Assembly (NCBI GenBank): GCA_963772935.1
Contig: CAVYZK010000007.1
Coordinates: 372,001 to 436,000 of the forward strand
DNA from: JANNNF01 sp963772935
Lineage (GTDB): Bacteria > Pseudomonadota > Alphaproteobacteria > Rhodobacterales > Rhodobacteraceae
Reading direction: 5' to 3'
DNA: 64,000 nucleotides
Shown here: positions 1 through 8,012 of the stretch, piece after piece
Layout: each line of letters begins with the position of its first letter
Numbering within the stretch: position 1 is the first letter of the stretch
Notes under the pieces: model-generated
What the model was told of the DNA's origin: nothing
The model's database searches: none
What the model saw: the letters and a program-made list of their open reading frames with translations, nothing else
Program-made: the position numbers and the translations under genes

Positions 1-506
1 GCGCCCGTTGCCAAAGCCACGGTGCGGCATCGACGACGATCAAGGAGAGGGACTTGGTGACGGCGGGGTTCTGAAACCCGTCATCCAGCACGATGACCTG
101 TGCGCCAGCAGCCTCCGCCGCTTGCACCCCGGCAGCGCGGTCGCGGGCAATCCATGTGGGGGCAAAGGCGGACAGCAGCAGGGGTTCATCGCCCACCTGC
201 GCGGCGGTATGGGCGGCAGTCACCTGGACCGGGCCGGGCAGGGTGCCGCCATAGCCACGAGAGACGACATGCGCCGCGATGCCCCGCGCCGCCAGCCGCG
301 TCAGCAATGCAATGGCGGTCGGGGTCTTACCGGTGCCGCCTGCGTTCAGGTTGCCGATGCAGATCACCGGAACGCTGGCCGTATACCCCGCCGCACGCAG
401 ACGGCGCGCAGTGGCCGCACCATAAACCCACCCCACTGGTGCCAGCAGGCGAGCGGCAGGGGCGGGGCGGTCGGGCGGGCTGAACCAGAAATCCGGGCGC
501 GCGCAT
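1..506 (-). CDS. lpxK: tetraacyldisaccharide 4'-kinase, partial, with two apparent frameshifts
   Basis: This enzyme phosphorylates the lipid A disaccharide precursor at the 4' position on the inner face of the cytoplasmic membrane. The reading frame shows FWFSPPDRPAPAARLL near the start, a P-loop NAGGTGKTP, then SRGYGG and LDDGFQNP, all typical of LpxK. The gene runs off the window at base 1, so only about the first half is present. The start ATG overlaps the waaA stop (TGATG). The frame starting at that ATG is wrong for the protein by one base: an extra base in the CCC/TTT runs near 490-498 restores MRAPGFWFSPP. A second extra base near 21-22 restores VVDA-RGFGNGR. Both look like homopolymer errors in an essential gene rather than true inactivation. 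Confidence 0.85.
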
Positions 507-1699
507 CAGGTGCCCCCTTCCAGCACATGGCGGATCAGAGTGGCGATCCGGTCTGTCACCTCTGCCCCTTCCGACGCCACTGCCCATGCGGCCTGGGCCA
601 GCCGGGCGGCGCGGTCAGGGTCCAGCAGATCGCCCAAAGCCTCGTCCAGATCGCGGCCCGAAGCCACGGCACGGGCGGCGCGGGCGGCCCCAAGCCTACC
701 AAAGGTCGCGCCATACTCGCCCGCACGGGGGCCGTGCAGAATGGCAGACCCCAGGGCCGCAGCCTCTAGCGGGTTGCGCAGCGCGCCAGTGCCCGACAGG
801 CTGCCACCAAGGAACGTGATCGGGGCCAGCCTGTACCACAGCCCGTATTCGGCGGCGTCGACCAGATAGACCTCGGATTCCGCCTCGGGTTCTTCATCGC
901 GCTGACGTGACGCCGTGGCCCAGCCTTCCTGCGCGTCCATCAATGCGCCCAACGGCTCTATCCGGGCAGGGTCTTGCGGGGCGACAATCAGCAACAGGCG
1001 GTGCGCCAGACGCAACGCTTCACGGTGTGCTGCGATCACCAGCTTTTCCTCGGCCTCGGGCAGACAGGCCGCGAACCACACCGGCCGTGTCGCCAGTTGC
1101 CGCGCCAGCGAGGCGCGTTCAGCCTCAAGGCAGGGCAGGGCGGCGGATTGCTCCTCCATCCGCCCCGTCACACTGACCGCCGACAGCAGCGCCCCCCCCC
1201 GGCGAAAGGCGCGGGCGGCGGTTTCATCCAGCGTGGCAACATGGGCAAAACTGGCAAGGGCGGTGCGCATCAGGCCCGGATACCAGCCATCCCGTTCCCG
1301 CAGAATATAGGGCGCGCGGCCATCAACCATCAGCACCGGCACCTGACGTTCGGCGCAATCATGGATCAGCGCAGGCCGCACCTCGCCTTCGGCAAACACG
1401 CCGACATCGGGCCGCCAATGCGCCAGAAACGCCTTGGTCTCGGCGGGTGTGTCAGCCGGCGGCAGTTGGATCACCACCCCGTCGCGCGGGGGCAGTGGGG
1501 CGGGGCAGGTGAACAGCACGGCCAGCCCGTCTTCGTCAATCAGGCGGCGGGCAAGTTCATACAGCGCACGCGCCGCATCGACGCTGGGCGCATGCATCCA
1601 GACCAGCCGCCCGGCGGGGCGCGGCGGGCGATCCTGCGCACCAGCCAAAGCGGTGCGCGGGCGCAGGTTGTATAGGGCAAGGCCAAGCGAGCGGGCCAT
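506..1699 (-). CDS. waaA: 3-deoxy-D-manno-octulosonic acid (Kdo) transferase, divergent
   Basis: The 397-residue protein resembles the WaaA/KdtA glycosyltransferases that add Kdo to lipid IVA. An N-terminal half with WMHAPSVDAARAL aligns with the family HAxSxGE box, followed by FAEGEVRPALI, which corresponds to the family ETELWPN box. The C-terminal half has FLGGSL and RNPLEAAALG, the equivalent of HNPLEPAALG. Several normally invariant residues are changed (the Gly-Glu after the serine, and Trp to Arg in the E-box). This divergent form linked to lpxK appears to be a known Rhodobacteraceae type, but a role as a second, altered-specificity Kdo transferase cannot be excluded. It is co-transcribed with lpxK, with overlapping stop and start codons. 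Confidence 0.78.
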   Translation of the reverse strand: MARSLGLALYNLRPRTALAGAQDRPPRPAGRLVWMHAPSVDAARALYELARRLIDEDGLAVLFTCPAPLPPRDGVVIQLPPADTPAETKAFLAHWRPDVGVFAEGEVRPALIHDCAERQVPVLMVDGRAPYILRERDGWYPGLMRTALASFAHVATLDETAARAFRRGGALLSAVSVTGRMEEQSAALPCLEAERASLARQLATRPVWFAACLPEAEEKLVIAAHREALRLAHRLLLIVAPQDPARIEPLGALMDAQEGWATASRQRDEEPEAESEVYLVDAAEYGLWYRLAPITFLGGSLSGTGALRNPLEAAALGSAILHGPRAGEYGATFGRLGAARAARAVASGRDLDEALGDLLDPDRAARLAQAAWAVASEGAEVTDRIATLIRHVLEGGT

Positions 1700-1730
1700 G
1701 GCGTGTGGTCAAACCGATCTGTGCGCGAGG

Positions 1731-1958
1731 TTATTCGGGTGCAGGCCCCGATCCATCGCGCAATTTGCCGATATCGGCAATGAAATAGCGCATATGGGCG
1801 TTGTCCACTGTCCGCTGCGCCTCGGCCTTCCAGGCCAGATGCGCCGAGGCATAATCGGGGAACAGCCCGACCGTGTGGATTTTGGTCACGTCGCGGAACA
1901 CGGTGGACTGGGGGGAAACCAGTTCGCCACCAAAGACAAGATGCAGACGTTGGGTCAT
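1731..1958 (-). CDS. DUF4170 domain protein
   Basis: A 75-residue protein beginning MTQRLHLVFGGELV, a pattern I recognise as the short DUF4170 family of alphaproteobacteria. The function is unknown. The start at 1958 is preferred over an upstream in-frame ATG because a GGAG sits about seven bases before it and the extra N-terminal residues look non-conserved. It lies 31 bases upstream of waaA on the same strand and is probably in the same transcript, so a link with envelope biogenesis is suggested only by position. It is compact and soluble, with no signal peptide or membrane segment. Confidence 0.7.
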   Translation of the reverse strand: MTQRLHLVFGGELVSPQSTVFRDVTKIHTVGLFPDYASAHLAWKAEAQRTVDNAHMRYFIADIGKLRDGSGPAPE

Positions 1959-2046
1959 AGGGGCTCCATCGGTTTTACGGATGCAGGGTAGCAAGGTCGG
2001 GGTTGGGGTCAAGCGGGCGTTTGCAGGTGCAGCAAATCAGTTGGCG

Positions 2047-2484
2047 TCAGGCGCGCAGATTGCGGCGCAGCAGGGCCAGAACCTCACGCAGGTCGGTGGC
2101 GCTGGACAGATCAAACCCGGTTTTGTCCAGAAAACACGGCGGCACCGATGCCGCACGTTCGCCCAAGGCGCGGCCAGCCTCGGTCAGGGCAACATTGACC
2201 TTGCGGTCATCGCCGGTATCACGGCGACGGGTCAGCCAGCCCTGTGCTTCCATCCGTTTTAGCAGCGGCGTCAAGGTGTTACTGTCAAGATGCAGGGCGG
2301 CACCCAACTGGCCAACGGTCTGCGCATCCTGCCCCATCAGCGCCATCAGTGCCAGATACTGCGGATAGGTCAGCCCAAGCGGGTCCAACAGCGGCTTGTA
2401 GGCCGCCTGCATCGCATGGGCCGTCGAATACAGCGCAAAGCACAGCATCTGGGACGGCGGTATCGGGGGCGGGGAGTTGGTCAT
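2047..2484 (-). CDS. ohrR: organic hydroperoxide sensor, MarR/OhrR family repressor
   Basis: A 145-residue MarR-family winged-helix protein. The N-terminal segment SQMLCFALYSTAHAM places Cys15 at the reactive position known from OhrR, and LGLTYPQYLALMAL is a typical OhrR stretch. The recognition helix region reads LHLDSNTLTPLLKRMEAQGWLTR and the wing DTGDDRKVNVALT. The start at 2484 is chosen because the residues before it are poorly conserved and it aligns with known OhrR N termini. It is transcribed away from ohr, its expected target. In the family, oxidation of the N-terminal Cys by organic peroxides releases DNA. Confidence 0.88.
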   Translation of the reverse strand: MTNSPPPIPPSQMLCFALYSTAHAMQAAYKPLLDPLGLTYPQYLALMALMGQDAQTVGQLGAALHLDSNTLTPLLKRMEAQGWLTRRRDTGDDRKVNVALTEAGRALGERAASVPPCFLDKTGFDLSSATDLREVLALLRRNLRA

Positions 2485-2595
2485 TTGGCATATATACATC
2501 GCGCACGATAGATACGCAAGCGATTGACTTTGCCGGCGATTCGCGTCAAGTAGAACGTACACGATATAATCGTTAGCGAAATATGGGAGTCTGTG
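2485..2595. promoter_or_regulatory. ohrR-ohr divergent control region
   Basis: This 111-base spacer between the divergent ohrR and ohr genes is richer in A and T than its surroundings. It holds the near-palindrome ACGATATAATCGT at 2561-2573, which contains a TATAAT (2565-2570) suited to a -10 element for ohr, although I could not place a good -35 at the right distance. An OhrR operator overlapping the ohr promoter is expected here, and the near-palindrome is the best candidate. This is inference from layout. Confidence 0.4.
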
Positions 2596-3024
2596 ATGAG
2601 CGTTGATGTGAAATACTGGACCGAAGGTCAGGCCACGGGTGGCGGGCGCAACGGGGTGGCAAAGCTGGCGTCGGGCATGCTGACAGTCACCATGACCAGC
2701 CCGAAAGAACTGGGCGGGTCAGGCGCAGGCCATAACCCCGAGGAGCTGTTCGCCATCGGCTATGCCGCCTGCTATCTGGGCGCAATGCGCTTTGCCGCCG
2801 GTTCGGAAAAGCTGGGCACCGTGCCGGATGATGCGACCGTGACGTCGAAGGTCGGCATCGGCCCGCGCAGCGATGGCGGCTTTGGTCTGGCAGTGGAACT
2901 GACCGTCACCATGCCTGGCGTGGACCGCGCCATTGCCGAAAAGATCATGGAACGCGGGCATTTCATCTGCCCCTATTCCAACGCGACCAAGGGCAATATC
3001 GAGGTGAAGACCACGCTGGCCTGA
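2596..3024 (+). CDS. ohr: organic hydroperoxide resistance protein Ohr
   Basis: A 142-residue peroxiredoxin-like thiol peroxidase of the OsmC/Ohr family that reduces organic hydroperoxides. The two catalytic cysteines are visible: Cys59 in AIGYAACYLGAM and Cys125 in HFICPYSNAT. The N-terminal ATGGGRNG and HNPEELFAIGYAACY segments are characteristic. The ATG at 2596 follows GGGAG by six bases and is preferred over the GTG at 2593. It is divergent from ohrR and followed by a strong terminator, so it is probably a single-gene transcript under OhrR. Confidence 0.93.
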   Translation: MSVDVKYWTEGQATGGGRNGVAKLASGMLTVTMTSPKELGGSGAGHNPEELFAIGYAACYLGAMRFAAGSEKLGTVPDDATVTSKVGIGPRSDGGFGLAVELTVTMPGVDRAIAEKIMERGHFICPYSNATKGNIEVKTTLA

Positions 3025-3050
3025 TCTAAACCGTGTTGTAACGATTGCGT

Positions 3051-3085
3051 AAGGCGACCGGCCCAAGGGGGCAGGTCGCCTTTTT
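3051..3085 (+). terminator. rho-independent terminator of ohr
   Basis: A perfect nine-base stem, AAGGCGACC (3051-3059) and GGTCGCCTT (3074-3082), is followed directly by further Ts. It lies 27 bases after the ohr stop codon and upstream of the 3' end of the convergent ilvE gene. Confidence 0.88.
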
Positions 3086-3120
3086 CATTTTGTGGGCTGG
3101 ACCCGAAAGGGCTGCGCCGG

Positions 3121-3987
3121 TCAGGCGCGCACCATTTTCTCATATGCGGTCGAGATATCCTGCGTCAGTGCGCCGACCTCGAAGTTATAGTCGCCGATCT
3201 GGCCCACCGGCGTCACTTCGGCGGCGGTGCCGGTCAGCCAGCATTGCTGGAAACCTTCCAGCTCGGCCGGCATGATGTGGCGTTCATGCACGGTGATGCC
3301 CTTTTCGCGCAGCATCCCGATCACGGTTTGCCGGGTGATGCCGTTCAGGAAGGCGTCGGGCAGCGGGGTATGAACCTCGCCATCCTTGACGAAAAAGATG
3401 TTCGCGCCCGTCGCCTCGGCCACATAGCCGCGATAGTCGAACATCATTGCGTCGGAACAGCCCTTCGCCTCGGCGGCGTGCTTGCTCATGGTGCAGATCA
3501 TGTACAGACCCGCCGCCTTGGCTGCATGCGGAATGGTTTCCGGGCTGGGCCGTTTCCATTTCGCGATGTCCAGCTTCGCCCCCTTCATCTTGGCGTCGCC
3601 GTAGTAGTTGCCCCAGGTCCACACGGCCACCGCCATACGGATCGGGTTTTTCTTGGATGCGACACCCATATCCTCGCCAGCCCCCCGCCACGCCACGGCG
3701 CGCACATAGGCGTCGGTCAATCCGTTGGCCTTGAGGGTTGCCTCCTTGGCCGCCTCGATCTCGGCCACCGAATAGGGCAGCGGCATGTCCAGCAGCTCGC
3801 CCGATTTGCGCAGGCGTTCGGAATGTTCCACCGATTTGAAGATCTTGCCGTTATAGCAACGCTCGCCCTCAAACACCGAGGACGCATAGTGCAAGGCATG
3901 GGTCAGAATGTGGACGTTCGCCTGCCGCCATTCCACCAGTTTGCCATCCATCCAGATGAACCCATCCCGATCGTCATATCCTGCCAT
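3121..3987 (-). CDS. ilvE: branched-chain amino acid aminotransferase
   Basis: A 288-residue fold-type IV PLP transaminase that makes or degrades leucine, isoleucine and valine. Visible features are HYASSVFEGERCY near residue 35, the PLP lysine in HAAKAAGLY (about Lys157), EATGANIFFVKDGEV, GITRQTVI and a late LTGTAAEVTPVG. The start at 3987 follows GGAGGG by about seven bases; 21 further upstream codons are open but look unconserved. It is convergent with ohr and divergent from petP. The length and motifs are normal for the family. Confidence 0.92.
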   Translation of the reverse strand: MAGYDDRDGFIWMDGKLVEWRQANVHILTHALHYASSVFEGERCYNGKIFKSVEHSERLRKSGELLDMPLPYSVAEIEAAKEATLKANGLTDAYVRAVAWRGAGEDMGVASKKNPIRMAVAVWTWGNYYGDAKMKGAKLDIAKWKRPSPETIPHAAKAAGLYMICTMSKHAAEAKGCSDAMMFDYRGYVAEATGANIFFVKDGEVHTPLPDAFLNGITRQTVIGMLREKGITVHERHIMPAELEGFQQCWLTGTAAEVTPVGQIGDYNFEVGALTQDISTAYEKMVRA

Positions 3988-4125
3988 TTTACCCTCCGGC
4001 TTTACGAATGTTGCGCCTGAAATGTCCGTATCGGACATAATGTTGCGCAAATGCGGGGCATGGGGTAACAGTTGGTCCTTGGAAAGTCAACAAGGCTGAC
4101 GTAGTTTGTGATCAGGGAGGACAGC

Positions 4126-4627
4126 ATGGCAGAAAATTCAAACGGCGGCGAAGGTCTGCTGTTCCTGACCGACGAACAGTTGCGCAAGGGCATCGAGGCG
4201 ATGTTCTTTGCCTATCGCGGCTTTACCGCCGACCCCGACCGTATTCTGGAAGGCATGGATTATGGCCGCGCCCACCACCGCGCGATCCATTTCATCCACC
4301 GCAGCCCCGGCACCACCGTGTCGAACCTGCTGACCACGCTTGGTGTGACCAAGCAAAGCCTGAACCGGGTACTGCGGACGTTGATCGAGGATGGGCTTGG
4401 TCGAGGCGCGGGTGGGCCGCGCCGACAAACGCGAACGCAACCTGCACCTGACGGAAAAGGGGGCGGCGTTGGAGCGTGAATTGTCCGAGGCCCAGCGGGG
4501 CAGGATGCGCGCGGCCTACCGCGCGGCAGGGCCGCAGGCGGTGCAAGGCTTTCGCACGGTGTTGGAGGCGATGATGGACCCGGATCAACGCAGGCAGTAT
4601 CAACGCCTGAAAGAGGGGAAATCATGA
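4126..4627 (+). CDS. petP: MarR-family regulator PetP, apparent frameshift
   Basis: A winged-helix MarR-type protein of about 166 residues placed immediately before a PhoB-type response regulator. This pairing matches the Rhodobacter petPR operon, reported in R. capsulatus as needed for cytochrome bc1 expression. The first frame gives LLTTLGVTKQSLNRVLRTLIEDGL and the next gives VEARVGRADKRERNLHLTEKG, a continuous HTH-plus-wing. They are joined if one G is removed from the GGG run near 4394. The start MAENSNGG follows an AGGA-rich leader. The gene overlaps petR by four bases (ATGA). I treat the break as a sequence error. Confidence 0.8.
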
Positions 4628-5322
4628 CCGAACCTGCGGCACATCTGCTGGTCGTCGATGACGACGAACGCATCCGGGGCCTGTTGCAGAAGTTCCTGAT
4701 CCGGTCGGGGTTTCTGGTCTCGGTCGCGCGCGATGCGGCCCAAGCCCGGCGATTGCTGGGCGGGCTGGAGTTCGACATGATCGTGCTGGACGTAATGATG
4801 CCGGGCGAAGACGGCGTGTCCTTGACCCGCGATCTGCGCAAAAAGATGACGACGCCGATCCTGCTGCTGACCGCCAAGGGCGAAACCTCCAACCGGATTG
4901 AAGGGTTTGAGGCCGGGGCTGACGACTATCTGGTCAAACCGTTTGAACCCAAGGAACTGCTGCTGCGCATCAACGCCATTTTGCGCCGGGTACCGGTGGT
5001 GAAACCCGCCGAGGCCGTGCCAAAGGTGCTGCATCTGGGGGCCGTGCGCTATGACATGGACCGGGGCGAATTGTGGCGCGGCCCGGATGTCGTGCGCCTG
5101 ACCGCGACCGAAGCCGCGCTGATGCGGATTTTCGCGGCCCAACCCGGCCTGCCCGTGACCCGCGAAAAACTGGTCGGCGATCTGGGGCGCGATGATGCGG
5201 CACAGGAACGCGCGGTGGATGTGCAGATCACACGGCTGCGCCGCAAGATCGAGGACGACCCCAAACAACCGCGCTATCTGCAAACGGTGCGGGGTGAAGG
5301 CTATATGCTGGCCCCGGATTAA
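4624..5322 (+). CDS. petR: OmpR/PhoB-type response regulator PetR
   Basis: A 232-residue response regulator. The receiver domain has VVDDDER, the phospho-acceptor Asp56 in VLDVMMPGEDG, LLLTAKG, and the conserved Lys in LVKPFEPKEL. The C-terminal winged helix carries ERAVDVQITRLRRKIEDDPKQPRYLQTVRGEGYML. It is translationally coupled to petP. In R. capsulatus, PetR was linked to expression of the bc1 operon, and the petABC genes are present elsewhere in this window (29028-31842). No histidine kinase lies beside it, so its phospho-donor is unknown. Confidence 0.9.
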   Translation: MTEPAAHLLVVDDDERIRGLLQKFLIRSGFLVSVARDAAQARRLLGGLEFDMIVLDVMMPGEDGVSLTRDLRKKMTTPILLLTAKGETSNRIEGFEAGADDYLVKPFEPKELLLRINAILRRVPVVKPAEAVPKVLHLGAVRYDMDRGELWRGPDVVRLTATEAALMRIFAAQPGLPVTREKLVGDLGRDDAAQERAVDVQITRLRRKIEDDPKQPRYLQTVRGEGYMLAPD

Positions 5323-5417
5323 CAGGGCCTGCCACAGTTGCGGCAAGATTGATCTATATCGCAGCCCCCGTGCCGGGCGTCATGTGATACCCGGGAGAGG
5401 GAAAAATGGAGGACGGA

Positions 5418-5912
5418 ATGTTTGTCAGAACAACGGCTGCGGCGTGTCTGGTCATGGGGCTTGGTCTTGGGACCGCGATGGCTCAGGATCTGGTATCGGT
5501 CGGCGAAGTAGGGCCTTGGGGCATTTATGTGGACCCGACCGTTGGCAATGGTTGCCTGATCAATGCGGTGTTTGAAGATGGGTCCGATGTGCGCATCGGC
5601 TTTGATATGGATGCTGGCACCGGCTACATGATCGCCGCTAATTCGGCCTGGGAAGGGATCGAGGAAGGCGCGGAATACGACATCGGCCTTGATCTGGACG
5701 GTGAGGTTTACAACGGCAAAGGCACCGGCATTATTCTGGACGATCTGCCGGGCGTCGATATTCCGTTCGACACCATTGATTTTCTGAAGGATGTGGCGTC
5801 GAAAAACACCCTGACGCTCAGCAATGCCGAGGGTCCGGTGATGAGCATTGATCTGGCCGACAGCGATACCGCCCTTCAACAGGCGATTGATTGTCAGGAT
5901 AACCAAGGCTAG
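5418..5912 (+). CDS. small secreted protein of unknown function
   Basis: The protein has about 164 residues. It opens with a clear Sec signal peptide (MFVRTTAAACLVMGLGLGTAMAQ) likely cleaved after AMA. The mature part is acidic, with two cysteines (in GNGCLINAVF and QAIDCQ), which could form one disulfide in the periplasm. Two starts are possible: ATG 5406, or ATG 5418 preceded by GGAGG at six bases, which I prefer. I do not recognise the family. It stands alone between petR and a dispersed repeat, all on the same strand, so read-through from petR is possible. Confidence 0.6.
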   Translation: MFVRTTAAACLVMGLGLGTAMAQDLVSVGEVGPWGIYVDPTVGNGCLINAVFEDGSDVRIGFDMDAGTGYMIAANSAWEGIEEGAEYDIGLDLDGEVYNGKGTGIILDDLPGVDIPFDTIDFLKDVASKNTLTLSNAEGPVMSIDLADSDTALQQAIDCQDNQG

Positions 5913-5924
5913 CGCGGGTTGACA

Positions 5925-5975
5925 GCGCCGGGGGTTTCACACCCCCGGACCCCCGTGGGATATTTGCGCCAATGT
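5925..5975. repeat. dispersed hairpin/GATATTT element, copy 1
   Basis: A GC-rich hairpin (GCCGGGGGTTTCACACCCCCGG-like) is followed by CCCCCGTGGGATATTT. The same arrangement occurs near 9935, 18060, 28857, 39225 and 62772. This copy lacks the later GAGACAGAAAAT part. The hairpin may serve as a terminator for the preceding gene. Confidence 0.6.
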
Positions 5976-5988
5976 GAAAGGGCAACGG

Positions 5989-6897
5989 ATGCTTTTATTT
6001 TCACATGACGACTCGGCTGATCATGTCAACCCGCCGGGCCATCCTGAGCAGGTGGCTCGATTTCACGCAGTCGTGCAGGGGCTGGCGGGGTTCGATCTGG
6101 ATCGACGCGAGGCCCCTGTGGCGGAGGAGGCCGACGTGCTGCGCTGCCATCCGGCAGGGTATCTGGCGCGCGTGAAGGCGGCTGTGCCCAAGCAAGGCTG
6201 GGCGCAGTTGGATGGCGACACCTACCTGTCGCCAGGGTCTTTGATAGCCGCAATGCGGGCGGTTGGTGGGGCCTGTGCGGCGGTGGATGCGGTGCTGGCG
6301 GGGCAGTCGAAGTCAGCCTTTGTGGTGGCGCGGCCCCCGGGGCACCACGCGGAAACGGAAACCGCGATGGGGTTTTGCCTGTTCGGCACGGTGGCAATTG
6401 CGGCGAAACGGGCGCTGGATCACCATGGATTGTCGCGGGTGGCGGTGGTGGATTTCGACGTGCATCACGGCAATGGCACGCAGGATCTGCTGTGGGACGA
6501 GGGGCGCTGTCTGTTCGCCTCAACCCACCAGATGCCACTTTATCCCGGCTCTGGGGCACCGGGCGAACGCGGCGCGCAGGGGCAGATTGTCAATATGCCG
6601 CTGGCATCCGGGTCGGGCAGTGCGGCGATGCGTGCGGCGTATGAGGCCACGATTTTTCCGGCCTTGCAGGCGTGGCAGCCTGAATTGTTGCTGATATCGG
6701 CGGGCTTTGACGCGCATCAGGATGACCCCTTGGCGGGGCTGAACTGGCAGACAGAAGATTACGCTTGGGTCACGCAACGGCTATGCGATTTTGCCGGCGG
6801 GCGGGTGGTATCATGTCTGGAGGGCGGCTATGATCTGGCGGCGCTTGCGGCATCGGTTGCCGCCCATGTGGATGTGCTGAGGGAACGGGACCAATGA
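5989..6897 (+). CDS. histone deacetylase family (acetylpolyamine-amidohydrolase-like) protein
   Basis: A 302-residue zinc-dependent deacetylase of the arginase/HDAC fold (class II-like bacterial HDAC). The catalytic pair is in RPPGHHAE, the zinc ligands are in VVDFDVHHGNGTQ and SAGFDAHQDDPL, and the end carries CLEGGYD. The physiological substrate of these bacterial enzymes is generally unproven; acetylpolyamines or acetyl-lysine proteins are options. The ATG at 5989 is preferred to the GTG at 5974. Its stop overlaps the xseB start (ATGA), making it the first gene of an operon with xseB, ispA and dxs. Confidence 0.88.
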   Translation: MLLFSHDDSADHVNPPGHPEQVARFHAVVQGLAGFDLDRREAPVAEEADVLRCHPAGYLARVKAAVPKQGWAQLDGDTYLSPGSLIAAMRAVGGACAAVDAVLAGQSKSAFVVARPPGHHAETETAMGFCLFGTVAIAAKRALDHHGLSRVAVVDFDVHHGNGTQDLLWDEGRCLFASTHQMPLYPGSGAPGERGAQGQIVNMPLASGSGSAAMRAAYEATIFPALQAWQPELLLISAGFDAHQDDPLAGLNWQTEDYAWVTQRLCDFAGGRVVSCLEGGYDLAALAASVAAHVDVLRERDQ

Positions 6898-7133
6898 CCG
6901 ACACACCGATTGCCGAGATGAGCTTTGAGCAGGCCATGGCCGCGCTGGAGGCTGTGGTAGGCCAGTTGGAACGCGGCGATGTGGCGCTTGAGGCGTCGAT
7001 TGCGCTGTACGAACGCGGGGCGGCATTGAAGGCGCATTGCGCGGGCAAGCTGCGCGATGCCGAGGAAAAGGTGGAACTGATCCGCGCGCAGGAAGGCCGT
7101 GCCGTGGGCGTGACCCCGGTGGAGGGGATGTGA
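6894..7133 (+). CDS. xseB: exodeoxyribonuclease VII small subunit
   Basis: A 79-residue all-helical protein. MSFEQAMAALEAVVGQLERGDVALEASIALYERG is the diagnostic XseB stretch. It forms exonuclease VII with XseA, which is not in this window, and degrades single-stranded DNA to oligonucleotides. It overlaps the upstream deacetylase gene by four bases and its stop is shared with the GTG start of ispA (GTGA). The xseB-ispA-dxs order is common in proteobacteria. Confidence 0.93.
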   Translation: MTDTPIAEMSFEQAMAALEAVVGQLERGDVALEASIALYERGAALKAHCAGKLRDAEEKVELIRAQEGRAVGVTPVEGM

Positions 7134-7999
7134 CCTTTCCCGAACGGCTGGCTGCTGACGCCGCCCTGATCGAGGCGCATCTGATGGCGGCCATTGCGGC
7201 CAAACGGCAGGTGCCGGTGGTGCAGGCCATGGCCTATGCCGCACAGGGCGGCAAACGCCTGCGTGGGTTTCTGGTGCTGGAAGGCGCGCGGATGCTGGGG
7301 GTGCCCGAAGCGCGCGCCATGAGCGCCGCCGCAGCGGTTGAGGCATTGCATGCCTACAGCCTGATCCACGACGATCTGCCCTGTATGGACGACGATGACC
7401 TGCGCCGGGGCCTGCCGACCGTGCATGTGAACTGGGATCAGGCGACAGCGGTGCTGGCTGGCGACGCGCTGCAAACGCTGGCGTTTGAATTGCTGTGCGA
7501 CCCGGCACTTGGGTCTGCCGAAGTGCGGCTGGCCTTGGTGGCGGGGCTGGCGCAGGCATCGGGTGCGGATGGCATGGTGTTGGGGCAGGCGCTGGATATT
7601 GCGGCGGAAACGGCGGCGGCACCGCTGACCTTGGACCAGATCACCGACTTGCAGGCGGGAAAGACCGGCGCGCTGATCCTGTGGGCGGGGCAGGCGGGGG
7701 CGGTGATTGCGGGTGCCGATACCGCGCCATTGCGCGGCTATGCGCAGGCCTTGGGGTTGGCGTTTCAGATTGCCGATGATGTGCTGGATGTGACGGGTAA
7801 TGCGGCCACGGCGGGCAAACGGCTGGGCAAGGATCAGGCGGCGGGCAAGGCCACCTTCGTGTCCTTGCTGGGGCTGGACGCCGCCCGGGCAGAGGCCCGT
7901 GCCTTGGTGGCACAGGCGGAAGCCCACCTGCGGCCTTACGGTGCGGCGGCGGCCAACTTGATCGCAGCGGCCCGGTTCGTTATTGACCGTGACAAATAA
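7130..7999 (+). CDS. ispA: farnesyl/geranyl diphosphate synthase
   Basis: A 289-residue trans-prenyltransferase that condenses IPP with DMAPP/GPP for ubiquinone, hopanoid and carotenoid precursors. The first aspartate-rich motif is DDLPCMDDDDLRRG, the second is QIADDVLD, and GGKRLRGFL binds IPP. The GTG start at 7130 overlaps the xseB stop. A longer upstream open frame exists but runs out of phase over xseB. The gene ends 13 bases before dxs, so supply of precursor (DXP pathway) and its use are co-expressed. Confidence 0.92.
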   Translation: MTFPERLAADAALIEAHLMAAIAAKRQVPVVQAMAYAAQGGKRLRGFLVLEGARMLGVPEARAMSAAAAVEALHAYSLIHDDLPCMDDDDLRRGLPTVHVNWDQATAVLAGDALQTLAFELLCDPALGSAEVRLALVAGLAQASGADGMVLGQALDIAAETAAAPLTLDQITDLQAGKTGALILWAGQAGAVIAGADTAPLRGYAQALGLAFQIADDVLDVTGNAATAGKRLGKDQAAGKATFVSLLGLDAARAEARALVAQAEAHLRPYGAAAANLIAAARFVIDRDK

Positions 8000-8012
8000 A
8001 ACCGAGGCGGAC

